A stretch of DNA of 43,656 bases, taken from Alphaproteobacteria bacterium (GTDB lineage: Bacteria; Pseudomonadota; Alphaproteobacteria; UBA3830). Every line of letters starts with the position of its first letter. Position 1 is the first letter of the stretch. Shown piece after piece: positions 1 to 7,368 of this stretch. The stretch lies in contig JAGCFW010000020.1 in NCBI GenBank assembly GCA_017649895.1, forward strand, positions 1 to 43,656, read 5' to 3'. The notes below the pieces were generated by a model, which was not told the DNA's origin, did no database searches, and saw only the letters and a program-made list of their open reading frames with translations. A program made the translations under genes and the position numbers.

Positions 1-45
1 ATGCATGAGAATGATTTGAAAAAACTCTCGTCACAAACCAATATC

Positions 46-78
46 TTAACGAATTATTAACGAATGGCTGAAAAAATA
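46..78 (+). promoter_or_regulatory. CtrA-type promoter of the glycosyltransferase gene
   Basis: A perfect TTAA-N7-TTAAC box at 46-61 is followed 12 bp after the second TTAA by a -10-like AAAATA (73-78). The box matches the CtrA consensus of alphaproteobacteria, and the spacing recurs at the other boxes in this window. The gene start is 34 bp after the -10. Binding by CtrA is inferred. Confidence 0.6.
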
Positions 79-112
79 AGCGGGTATAAGTTGCTGCGGT
101 AGGAGACAAAGG

Positions 113-1621
113 ATGAAGCGAGCCAACAAAAAAACATTAAAAAAAACTCCTGTCGCAAAAATGAACAAATCCCTGAGAAATCCTCAAAAATCAAACAATT
201 ATCTCCTCAATATCTTCTCAAATATTATGAAATTCATCTGCCGTATTCCTCTTGGCCTGATCTTTCGTCGCATAATTAAAACGATCCTTATCTGTTTTTG
301 TTCTCTTGTAATTATCTGCTTTCTGTTCTTAATTTCCCGAACAAGAAGCCCTCTCAGCGATGTTTTCACCACGGGACGCATCAGCATTCTGAAAGATCGT
401 CCTGCAAATATTACGAGGGATATAATTGTAGATATGGCAAATTTTACCGCAAAGGGAGGAATGATGACGTTAACCCGGTCCCTTATTACAGATATCGCCC
501 AAAGACGTCCGAATTGGAGGTTCTTAATCCTCATATCAAAAAAGCACGAACATGTTTACAATTTCCCGAAATACCCGAATATAAAATTAATCGGGACAAA
601 ATGTTTTCCTATTACCTTCTTTTTCACGGAATACGTCTTTAATGTACAACCAAGTATTTTTACGGACAAATTAGTACAACTACTATATCATGATTTAATT
701 TTTTGTGACCAAAATTGCGATTTGGTGTGGGACCCTATCGGAGATGCCAGTTATTGCAATTTCACAAATGTTCCCCGAATTTCCACAATACACGATCTGG
801 CCTGTTTTGATGTCTCTCCTCAATTTTTTGCGACTCAAGGACATCAATTAGGGTCTAGTATGGGCCTAAGAGATGCGATACATTTTTCAAAAAAAATCAT
901 CACTATATCAGAATTTTCGCAAAACCGAATCTGCGATAAATTCCATGTTTCAAAGAATTTTGTAAAACACATTCCGACTCAATTGGGAACTCGGATATAT
1001 TCACAAAACGATTCCGAAAAACGCGAAAGCGTAATGAACAGGTACAATCTAAAACCTCAAAAATATTTTATCTTTTGTTCTAAATGGTGGAAAAATAAAA
1101 ATCACGGCGCATTAATTAATGCTTTCAACAAATTCGCGCAAAAAAATTCCGACGTAAAATTAATTTTGGTCGGCGATCATCGCGGCGTATATCAGTCGCG
1201 TCCGATCGAAGAATTTTCTTCCGATCGTGTAATTATCACGGGATTTGTTCCTGACGAAGAGTTGGGAATTCTTCTGAAAAACGCGCTGGCCTTTATTCAT
1301 CCGTCGGTTTACGAGGGCTTCGGAATGCCGATCATCGAGGCGATGGCGAACGGAATTCCCGTCGCGTGCAGTAATGTCGCATCCCTTCCCGAAGTCGCAG
1401 GTTCGGCGGCACTATTTTTCGATCCATTTGACGTGAACAGCATAACCAAAGCAATGCACCGCCTGGCAGATGATCCGCTGCTTCGAAAAGATCTCATCAA
1501 AAAAGGATATGAGCAAGCGAAAAAATATTCCGACCGCGAAGCTATGGTTGACGAATACATCCGCGTCATGGAAGAAGTCATGCGCGAAAATGATTTTAAA
1601 AAAGCGACAAAGAAAAAATAA
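113..1621 (+). CDS. Membrane-anchored family 4-type glycosyltransferase
   Basis: This 502-residue protein is a GT-B glycosyltransferase. The C-terminal half carries the GT4 signature around residues 396-415 (HPSxYEGFGMPxxEAMANG, with the ExxxxxxxE pair), followed by a typical SNVASLPEVAG nucleotide-sugar segment. The basic N-terminus and a single hydrophobic segment at about 56-76 suggest a membrane anchor with the catalytic part attached; orientation cannot be told. Such enzymes transfer sugars from nucleotide-sugar donors to lipid or polysaccharide acceptors; the acceptor is unknown. The start follows AGGAG. It is monocistronic and sits behind a CtrA-like box. The long basic N-terminal extension is unusual for a GT4 enzyme. 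Confidence 0.85.
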   Translation: MKRANKKTLKKTPVAKMNKSLRNPQKSNNYLLNIFSNIMKFICRIPLGLIFRRIIKTILICFCSLVIICFLFLISRTRSPLSDVFTTGRISILKDRPANITRDIIVDMANFTAKGGMMTLTRSLITDIAQRRPNWRFLILISKKHEHVYNFPKYPNIKLIGTKCFPITFFFTEYVFNVQPSIFTDKLVQLLYHDLIFCDQNCDLVWDPIGDASYCNFTNVPRISTIHDLACFDVSPQFFATQGHQLGSSMGLRDAIHFSKKIITISEFSQNRICDKFHVSKNFVKHIPTQLGTRIYSQNDSEKRESVMNRYNLKPQKYFIFCSKWWKNKNHGALINAFNKFAQKNSDVKLILVGDHRGVYQSRPIEEFSSDRVIITGFVPDEELGILLKNALAFIHPSVYEGFGMPIIEAMANGIPVACSNVASLPEVAGSAALFFDPFDVNSITKAMHRLADDPLLRKDLIKKGYEQAKKYSDREAMVDEYIRVMEEVMRENDFKKATKKK

Positions 1622-1653
1622 ACCTTTGCTATCCCGAATATAAAAGAAAAGAA

Positions 1654-1682
1654 TTGAATCACGACGATTTTTGTTGTATAAG
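1654..1682 (+). promoter_or_regulatory. Sigma70-type promoter of tRNA-Pro
   Basis: -35 TTGAAT (1654-1659), 17-bp spacer, -10 TATAAG (1677-1682), ten bases before the tRNA. It shows what an ordinary housekeeping promoter looks like here. Confidence 0.55.
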
Positions 1683-1691
1683 AATCTCGAT

Positions 1692-1768
1692 CGGGGCGTA
1701 GCGCAGCCTGGTAGCGCGTCTGCTTTGGGAGCAGAATGTCGGGGGTTCAAATCCTCTCGCCCCGACCA
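1692..1768 (+). tRNA. tRNA-Pro (anticodon TGG), CCA encoded
   Basis: A full cloverleaf can be drawn: acceptor CGGGGCG (1692-1698) pairs with CGCCCCG (1758-1764), the anticodon arm is TCTGC-TTTGGGA-GCAGA with anticodon TGG, and the T loop is TTCAAAT. The T stem contains two G:U pairs. Discriminator A and CCA (1766-1768) are encoded. Confidence 0.97.
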
Positions 1769-1888
1769 GTGAGCGGTTTCGAATTCGTTAAGCTGAAATA
1801 AGACTAGATCGAGAGTTTGTGTCTTGTAAATCATGAGTTGCCGGATCATCTTGTCGATGATATTTTGCGTAAATTCAAAAAATTAAGC

Positions 1889-2917
1889 TTATTTTCGATT
1901 AATTTCCGCACTTTTCAATTGTCCACAGGCGGCAAAAATATCATCGCCGCGAGATTTTCGGATAACCGCGCGCAGTCCGTGCTTAATTAAATTCATCGAA
2001 AAAGAACTCGCATTTTCTCGCCGCGTTCCTTTGAAAATTGAATTCGGCCAATCATTGTAAACAATAAGATTCACCTTTGCCGGAAAATTTCGTAGAAGTT
2101 TAATCAGTTGCTGCGCGTTTTCCGCGGAGTCATTGACTTTGTTCAACAACAAATATTCGAAAGTGATTTTTTCAGTATTGCTTTCGGCGTGATATTTTTT
2201 CGTCGCTTCCAAAATTTTTTCGATACCGTATTTACGATTGATCGGCATCAGAGAATTGCGAATTTCATCATTCGGAGCGTGCAACGACACCGCCAATTTT
2301 ACTCCGAACTTCGCGAGCTCGTACAGTTGATCTTCGACAATTCCGCAAGTCGAAACCGTAATTTTGTTTCGCGAAAAATTATGAGTTTTCTTATCCAGTA
2401 AAATCGAAAGCGATTCAAAAAGATTTTCGGAATTCAAAAGCGGCTCGCCCATACCCATGAAAACGATGTTCGAAATCGGAAACTGATCCTTCCAAAAAAT
2501 CACCTGCGCGATAATCTCGGAGGAGGTCAAATTTCGAACGAATCCTTGAGTTCCCGTGTGGCAGAATTTGCATCCCATCGCGCAACCAACTTGGGATGAA
2601 ACGCAGATCGTATTTCGTTTTTCATCGGGAATAAAAACCGTCTCGACGCGGCTACCGTCGACGAATTCCAACAACGCTTTTTTAGTGTTGTCTTTCGACG
2701 TCAACAATGTTACGCATTTACCTCGCGACAACGAAAATTTTTCTCTCAATTTTTCGCGAGTCGCCAAAGAAACGTCGCTCATCTCATCGAAACTTTTCGC
2801 AAGCTTTTTGTGAATCCACGGAAAAACTTTTTTCGCGTCTAACTCAGAAAATCCACTCTCAACAAAAACTTTTTTTAGGCGAGAAATTTTAAATCCCAGC
2901 AGATTTATTTTTTGCAT
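1889..2917 (-). CDS. rlmN: RlmN, dual-specificity 23S rRNA/tRNA adenine-C2 methyltransferase
   Basis: A radical-SAM enzyme that methylates C2 of A2503 in 23S rRNA and A37 in some tRNAs. The CxxxCxxC cluster motif is at C112, C116 and C119 (GCAMGCKFCHTG), and the resolving cysteine near the C-terminus (AACGQL, about C331) is present, as is the GEPL SAM-binding stretch. Length 342 is normal. The ATG lies inside the end of the dapF-rnhA gene (13-bp overlap), so it is the last gene of the overlapping ileS operon and probably translationally coupled. No strong terminator was seen downstream on this strand. Confidence 0.95.
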   Translation of the reverse strand: MQKINLLGFKISRLKKVFVESGFSELDAKKVFPWIHKKLAKSFDEMSDVSLATREKLREKFSLSRGKCVTLLTSKDNTKKALLEFVDGSRVETVFIPDEKRNTICVSSQVGCAMGCKFCHTGTQGFVRNLTSSEIIAQVIFWKDQFPISNIVFMGMGEPLLNSENLFESLSILLDKKTHNFSRNKITVSTCGIVEDQLYELAKFGVKLAVSLHAPNDEIRNSLMPINRKYGIEKILEATKKYHAESNTEKITFEYLLLNKVNDSAENAQQLIKLLRNFPAKVNLIVYNDWPNSIFKGTRRENASSFSMNLIKHGLRAVIRKSRGDDIFAACGQLKSAEINRK

Positions 2918-4245
2918 TTGCTTCTCGCCAGCTCGTCCGCGCGCTCGTTGTAACGATCTCCGTTGTGCCCCTTCAGCCAGCGCCAGGTCACCTTGTGACG
3001 TGCAACTTGGTCACGCAATTCTATCCAAAGTTCTTTATTTTTCACAGGCTTTTTTCCCGACGTTTTCCAGTTGTTTTTCTCCCAATTCTCAATCCAATTC
3101 GTGATGCCGTTTTTTACGTAGGTGCTGTCCGTGAAAATTTCAATTTCCGATTCAATCGATTTCATCTCTTCCGAAATTTTTTTCAGTGCGCTGATCGGAC
3201 CAAGAAGTTCCATACGATTGTTAGTTGTATCGGACTCGCCGCCGCACATTTCGAATTCGCCATCGTCGCCGATAATTATCACACCCCATCCACCGGGTCC
3301 AGGATTTCCCGAGCAAGCTCCGTCGGTGTAGATTTTCAAATTTCCGCTCGGAATTTTTTTCAAAAGTTTTGTAGATTTTTCTTCCGAAATTTCTTTCTCA
3401 ACATCGTCACGACCAACTGAAACCTTTCCTTCAAAAACGTAACTCGCAGGGCCTTTTTGGATAATCGAACCATCGGGTTTTATGAAAATTTCCAAATCGC
3501 CGCCGGGCTGTTTTACTCGAATTTTATCGCCCATCAATTTTAATTTGTAAGCTGAAAATGCCGTTGCACTCGCTCCGCTTCCGCACGCCAAAGTAAATCC
3601 AACGCCGCGCTCGAACACTTCCAATTGAATTTCTAATTCGTTCATAATTTTTGCGAAAGAAACATTGATTCGATTTTTAAAAAGCGAAAATTTCTCGAGT
3701 TTTTCTCCGATCGTCTGCTTAATTTTTTGCGGAATGGATTTTTTTAAAAACAAAACCAAGTGAGGATTGCCGACGGAAATCGCACAAGCTCGATCGATGT
3801 ATGAAATTTCATTTGGCGATAAATCCAACTTCGATAACAAATTATCAACATCGACATTTTTTTCCGAAATTCCCAAATCCGAATGAGAAAAAGACGGCAG
3901 CCCTACGTTTACAAAAATTTTTTCGTCGACAATTTTCGTTTTGTAAGCTTTGGATTTCGTTTTTAAATTCAGATCGAGAAGCCCGAAATTTTTTTTCATC
4001 AGCAGAGCTAAACATCGCGAAGCATTCACGCAAATTTCCGCTTCACTTCCATCACAATTGAAAAATTTCGCAGTGACTTCATTATTTTTTCTTCGATAAA
4101 TTACGAGCGTATCGCAGCCAATTCCGAACTTGCGATCGCAGAGAAATCTTACATCTTTCACACTGAGATTTTCAGACAGCTGAGACTCCTCCACAAAAAC
4201 AAAATCATTGCCGAGCCCCTGCATTTTATCAAATAAAATTTTCAA
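2905..4245 (-). CDS. dapF-rnhA: Fusion of diaminopimelate epimerase (DapF) and ribonuclease HI (RnhA)
   Basis: One uninterrupted 446-residue frame encodes two enzymes. Residues 1 to about 275 are DapF, which converts LL- to meso-diaminopimelate for peptidoglycan and lysine; both catalytic cysteines are visible (C72 in SEAEICVN, C221 in LACGSG). Residues about 302-446 are a complete RNase HI with D308 (YTDGACSG), E346 (NNRMELL), D373 (FTDSTY), H427 (KGHNGD) and D437 (ERADELA); it removes RNA from RNA-DNA hybrids. The linker of about 25 residues is charged and has no stop codon. Start is a TTG at 4245 behind GGGAG, which lies over the end of pgi. The DapF first motif is altered (CVNASRC rather than CGNG-RC). 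Confidence 0.93.
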   Translation of the reverse strand: MKILFDKMQGLGNDFVFVEESQLSENLSVKDVRFLCDRKFGIGCDTLVIYRRKNNEVTAKFFNCDGSEAEICVNASRCLALLMKKNFGLLDLNLKTKSKAYKTKIVDEKIFVNVGLPSFSHSDLGISEKNVDVDNLLSKLDLSPNEISYIDRACAISVGNPHLVLFLKKSIPQKIKQTIGEKLEKFSLFKNRINVSFAKIMNELEIQLEVFERGVGFTLACGSGASATAFSAYKLKLMGDKIRVKQPGGDLEIFIKPDGSIIQKGPASYVFEGKVSVGRDDVEKEISEEKSTKLLKKIPSGNLKIYTDGACSGNPGPGGWGVIIIGDDGEFEMCGGESDTTNNRMELLGPISALKKISEEMKSIESEIEIFTDSTYVKNGITNWIENWEKNNWKTSGKKPVKNKELWIELRDQVARHKVTWRWLKGHNGDRYNERADELARSKCKK

Positions 4246-4248
4246 AAA

Positions 4249-5436
4249 TCACTCCCGACTCAACAATTCCTTTGTTATGATTTTTCCTCTCTCAACCGCC
4301 GGCTGATCGAACGGATTTACCTCTATCAATTTGCAAAGACAGGCAACCTCCAACATAAAATGCATAAACAGTGCACCGAGATTGTCCGCGGAAACGGTCG
4401 GAACTTCAATACGCCTGACATTAAATCCGTTTTCAATCAAAACTTTTTGAGTCGCATCGCACTGACTGCAAAAAATTTCCGAAATCTTTTTGCCTCGCAA
4501 ATACTCAAATTTAGCCGGAAGATTTTCGTTTTTTACAGCCAAGGATCTCTCCTGTTTTTCATAAAAAAACGTGAAACATTTATCGCGCGGACCATCGATA
4601 TAAAGCTGCAGCTGACTGTGCTGATCAACCGACCCGACCGCTGTCAACGGAGTAATTCCTTTGCCGTCCTTTCCCGAACTTTCGGCGTACAATTGAGCCA
4701 ACCAATATCCGAAATTTATCAATTTTTCGGAATAGATGAACGAAACGTGATTACAAATTCCCTTCTCGAAATTCTTGAAAACAAAGTCCGCACCTTCTTG
4801 AATTTTGTAGGTGGAATTTCCGAAATTATCCAACACGCGCCGACCTCCGGTACGAATTGCGCGAGGATCAAGCCCGCATAAAATTGCGGGAATCATTCCG
4901 ACCAAAGAAAACACCGAAAAACGTCCGCCGATCGTATTCGGATGATCGAAACACAAAAATTTATTCTGATTCGCAATCTGGCGCAGCGTAGAATCTTTTG
5001 CTTCCGTCACAACTACAAATCTGTCGTGGAAATCGTGAGAACATTTGGCAAAATCCATGGCAACAAGCAGCTGACAAATCGTCTCCAGAGTCTCACCGGA
5101 CTTTGAAATTACCAAAAAACCCGTTTTTTCAAAATCCGCTTTTTGCAACAAATTCTCCAAGCTGTTCGGATCAAGATTGCTGACAAATTTCAAATTTTTT
5201 TCGCAAGAATTAGCGACCGAATGAATCGCCTGGCCACCTAAGCTGGAACCTCCCGTGCCGAGGATTATAAAATTCTTCAGATCGCACCACTTCTTAAATC
5301 GAGGGTCATCCAGCGCGGACAAATCCTCGGAGCGCTTCACAATATTAAAGCAATCCAGCTGAGTCAGCTCTCTGAAAAAATCAAACTGACTTCTGCGCTT
5401 AATCAAGTCCGTCAAAACGACATGGTTATACAGCAT
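4249..5436 (-). CDS. pgi: Glucose-6-phosphate isomerase, compact form
   Basis: Interconverts glucose 6-phosphate and fructose 6-phosphate in the cytosol. The sugar-phosphate isomerase folds are recognisable: ILGTGGSSLGG, then LVISKSGET, then the SSGKDGKG/DQHSQ segment and the C-terminal VERGK. These supply the expected glutamate, histidine and lysine. At 395 residues it is much shorter than the roughly 550-residue enterobacterial enzyme, but the core is complete. ATG follows GGGAGAAGG and overlaps the end of the M16-like gene by 11 bp, inside the ileS operon. Confidence 0.9.
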   Translation of the reverse strand: MLYNHVVLTDLIKRRSQFDFFRELTQLDCFNIVKRSEDLSALDDPRFKKWCDLKNFIILGTGGSSLGGQAIHSVANSCEKNLKFVSNLDPNSLENLLQKADFEKTGFLVISKSGETLETICQLLVAMDFAKCSHDFHDRFVVVTEAKDSTLRQIANQNKFLCFDHPNTIGGRFSVFSLVGMIPAILCGLDPRAIRTGGRRVLDNFGNSTYKIQEGADFVFKNFEKGICNHVSFIYSEKLINFGYWLAQLYAESSGKDGKGITPLTAVGSVDQHSQLQLYIDGPRDKCFTFFYEKQERSLAVKNENLPAKFEYLRGKKISEIFCSQCDATQKVLIENGFNVRRIEVPTVSADNLGALFMHFMLEVACLCKLIEVNPFDQPAVERGKIITKELLSRE

Positions 5437-6778
5437 TACCTTCTCCCTTCGGATTTAAAACTGAGATTACTTCCGGCTCTCTCTTAAAGAATTTCACTAT
5501 TTCTCTTTTTACGGTTTCAACTTCCTCCGCGGTTTCAAGTTTAAGATTTTTGATTGAGTCGCGGTAATCTTTCAGAAATTTATAATCATACCCCGCGCTA
5601 ATCTTAGCTGACATCCAATTTATTGTATCGATAACGTTCGTTTGGTAATTGAAAACGTCGACGGATTTGTACAACTCCTCTCGTGCCGTAACTAATTTTT
5701 GTTTATCGATTTCTCCTGCCAATCTTTTTATTTCTCCCAAGATTAAAAATTCCGTTTCTTTTGAATATTCTTTTTCTTTCAATTGTACGGAAATTCTTAA
5801 ATTTCCTTCGGAATAATTCCAAAAAGAATAATCGAAAGCTACATTCGATGCGATTTTCAATTCGTCAACCAAAGATTTTTCAAGCTCCTTTTTCAAGTGA
5901 ATTAAAAACATTTCCAAAGAGATCGGCGAAATTGTTCGGAATGGCTCGTCGTTGTCATAAACTGATTTTTCATCGCGATAATTCGGAAGGCGCCAGTAAA
6001 TTTCAACACACGGGAACTTCACCTGCGGACTATCCATTTCAAAATTGATCGTCGCGTCGTGATGTGCGGGTTCCTTTAATCTTTTTATCTCGGACTTTTT
6101 TGCATTCGAAAAATTTTCTTCGACTACTTTTACGATTTCATCCTTATTTTTCAAATTTCCGGAAATAATCAAAATCAATCGATTATTGGTGTAATTTTGT
6201 TCGCGAAAATTTTTTAAATCATCAACAGTTATCGAATTCAATTCCTCGATCGAAAAAGGCTTACCTGCACCGTCGTGCCAATACAAAGATTGCAAAGCTT
6301 CCTTCCGCAATTTATTTTTGTCCAACAACATCGACTGATTGAATTTGTACGATATTTTCTCTTTTTCTTTCGCTAATTCTTTTTCTGAAATTTTCAAATC
6401 ATAAAAATATCGGGCCAGGCATTTTACGTGAAACGGAAGATCAACTTGCTTTCCGTAGAAAGAAAACAAAGTTTGCTCTTGCCCGATAAACGAAGTCATT
6501 TCGACGCTGTATCCTTGAGGATTTTTGTTCATTTCTTCCTCAAGCTTTTGCTTAAAAATGGTCCCGACAAGTTCAGATTTTCCTGACTTATCCATATCAT
6601 CAGACCGTCCCACCGACAAACAAACCGCAGCAAAAACATTATCGGATTCATTTGTTTCCAAAAAAATCAAGGAAACGTCGTTCGATAATTTCTGATATTC
6701 TGCGCCACGGTAAACCATCTCAGCGGAAACTTTTCCGATGAAAAGAAACAAAATCAGGCAGAGAAATTTTTTAAACAT
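5426..6778 (-). CDS. Exported M16-family protein lacking the HxxEH zinc site
   Basis: A signal peptide (about residues 1-19, cleaving after VSA) leads into a 450-residue M16 (insulinase/pitrilysin-like) fold. The family's typical N-terminal strand, the EKEKI helix and the long C-terminal domain are visible. The catalytic HxxEH expected near the first alpha-beta unit is replaced by a GKSELVG-type segment, so no zinc site is seen. In many alphaproteobacteria an active and an inactive M16 gene sit side by side downstream of lspA; only an inactive-type copy is here. It is probably a periplasmic non-catalytic subunit, though its active partner is not in the window. Confidence 0.75.
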   Translation of the reverse strand: MFKKFLCLILFLFIGKVSAEMVYRGAEYQKLSNDVSLIFLETNESDNVFAAVCLSVGRSDDMDKSGKSELVGTIFKQKLEEEMNKNPQGYSVEMTSFIGQEQTLFSFYGKQVDLPFHVKCLARYFYDLKISEKELAKEKEKISYKFNQSMLLDKNKLRKEALQSLYWHDGAGKPFSIEELNSITVDDLKNFREQNYTNNRLILIISGNLKNKDEIVKVVEENFSNAKKSEIKRLKEPAHHDATINFEMDSPQVKFPCVEIYWRLPNYRDEKSVYDNDEPFRTISPISLEMFLIHLKKELEKSLVDELKIASNVAFDYSFWNYSEGNLRISVQLKEKEYSKETEFLILGEIKRLAGEIDKQKLVTAREELYKSVDVFNYQTNVIDTINWMSAKISAGYDYKFLKDYRDSIKNLKLETAEEVETVKREIVKFFKREPEVISVLNPKGEGNAV

Positions 6779-6779
6779 G

Positions 6780-6908
6780 TTACTTATCTATGCAAGGAGG
6801 AACTAACAAAGGACTGTTTTTGGCGCTCTCCAAATCGACGCTCTGATTTTCCAAACTATTGCACGCGGAAATCATCAACAGTGAAATCAACAAAAAATAT
6901 TTACTCAT
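6780..6908 (-). CDS. Very small lipoprotein, possible shrunken DUF3035/BamF-type protein
   Basis: A 42-residue frame with a lipoprotein signal (MSKYFLLISLLMISAC, lipobox ISAC) and a 26-residue mature part ending PLLVPPCIDK. The start at 6908 follows GGAGGGG and overlaps the end of lspA by 8 bp; the longer frame upstream is just lspA coding sequence. In alphaproteobacteria the gene between lspA and the M16 peptidases is usually a DUF3035 lipoprotein (linked to the BamF subunit of beta-barrel assembly), which typically has an APLxxPP-type segment. Position and the PLLVPP tail suggest a severely shortened member. The assignment is inference. Confidence 0.55.
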   Translation of the reverse strand: MSKYFLLISLLMISACNSLENQSVDLESAKNSPLLVPPCIDK

Positions 6909-7368
6909 TTTTCCCCTCCGAGTATGAAATAAATAGTAACAAACAAACTCCGATAACGATCGCGCTATCTGCAATATTGAATGCCGGCCAATGGTAACTT
7001 CCCAAATGAAAATCCAAAAAATCCACGACCGATCCGTACGCTATGCGATCAATAACATTCCCCACCGCGCCGCCTATTACCAAGCTCGTCGGAAGTCGAT
7101 AGTTTTCATTTTTTCGCGCGTAACTTATCAAAAACCAAACAACGACAAGAGACAAAGCAATGAGAACAACCGGCTGAAAAGTTCCGCTGAGAAGTCCGAA
7201 AGTAACGCCTCTGTTTTGCACGTGCACGATGTTAAAAAACGGGAAAATATTCACCAATTCTCCCAAGCGCAAATTTTTAACAACAAGCAACTTCGACAGC
7301 TGATCGCTCAACAAGGTAAAGAAAAATAAAAACGCAACTAGGCGATGTTTTTTAAAACTTTCCGGCAT
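6901..7368 (-). CDS. lspA: Lipoprotein signal peptidase (signal peptidase II)
   Basis: An inner-membrane aspartyl protease that cleaves prolipoproteins at the lipid-modified cysteine. It is 155 residues with four hydrophobic segments. The two catalytic aspartates are D116 (GSVVDFL) and D134 (FNIADS), with the usual GNVIDR motif before them. It overlaps ileS upstream by about 30 bp and the small lipoprotein downstream by 8 bp. ileS-lspA adjacency is common in bacteria. The window encodes at least two lipoproteins it could process. Confidence 0.95.
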   Translation of the reverse strand: MPESFKKHRLVAFLFFFTLLSDQLSKLLVVKNLRLGELVNIFPFFNIVHVQNRGVTFGLLSGTFQPVVLIALSLVVVWFLISYARKNENYRLPTSLVIGGAVGNVIDRIAYGSVVDFLDFHLGSYHWPAFNIADSAIVIGVCLLLFISYSEGKNE

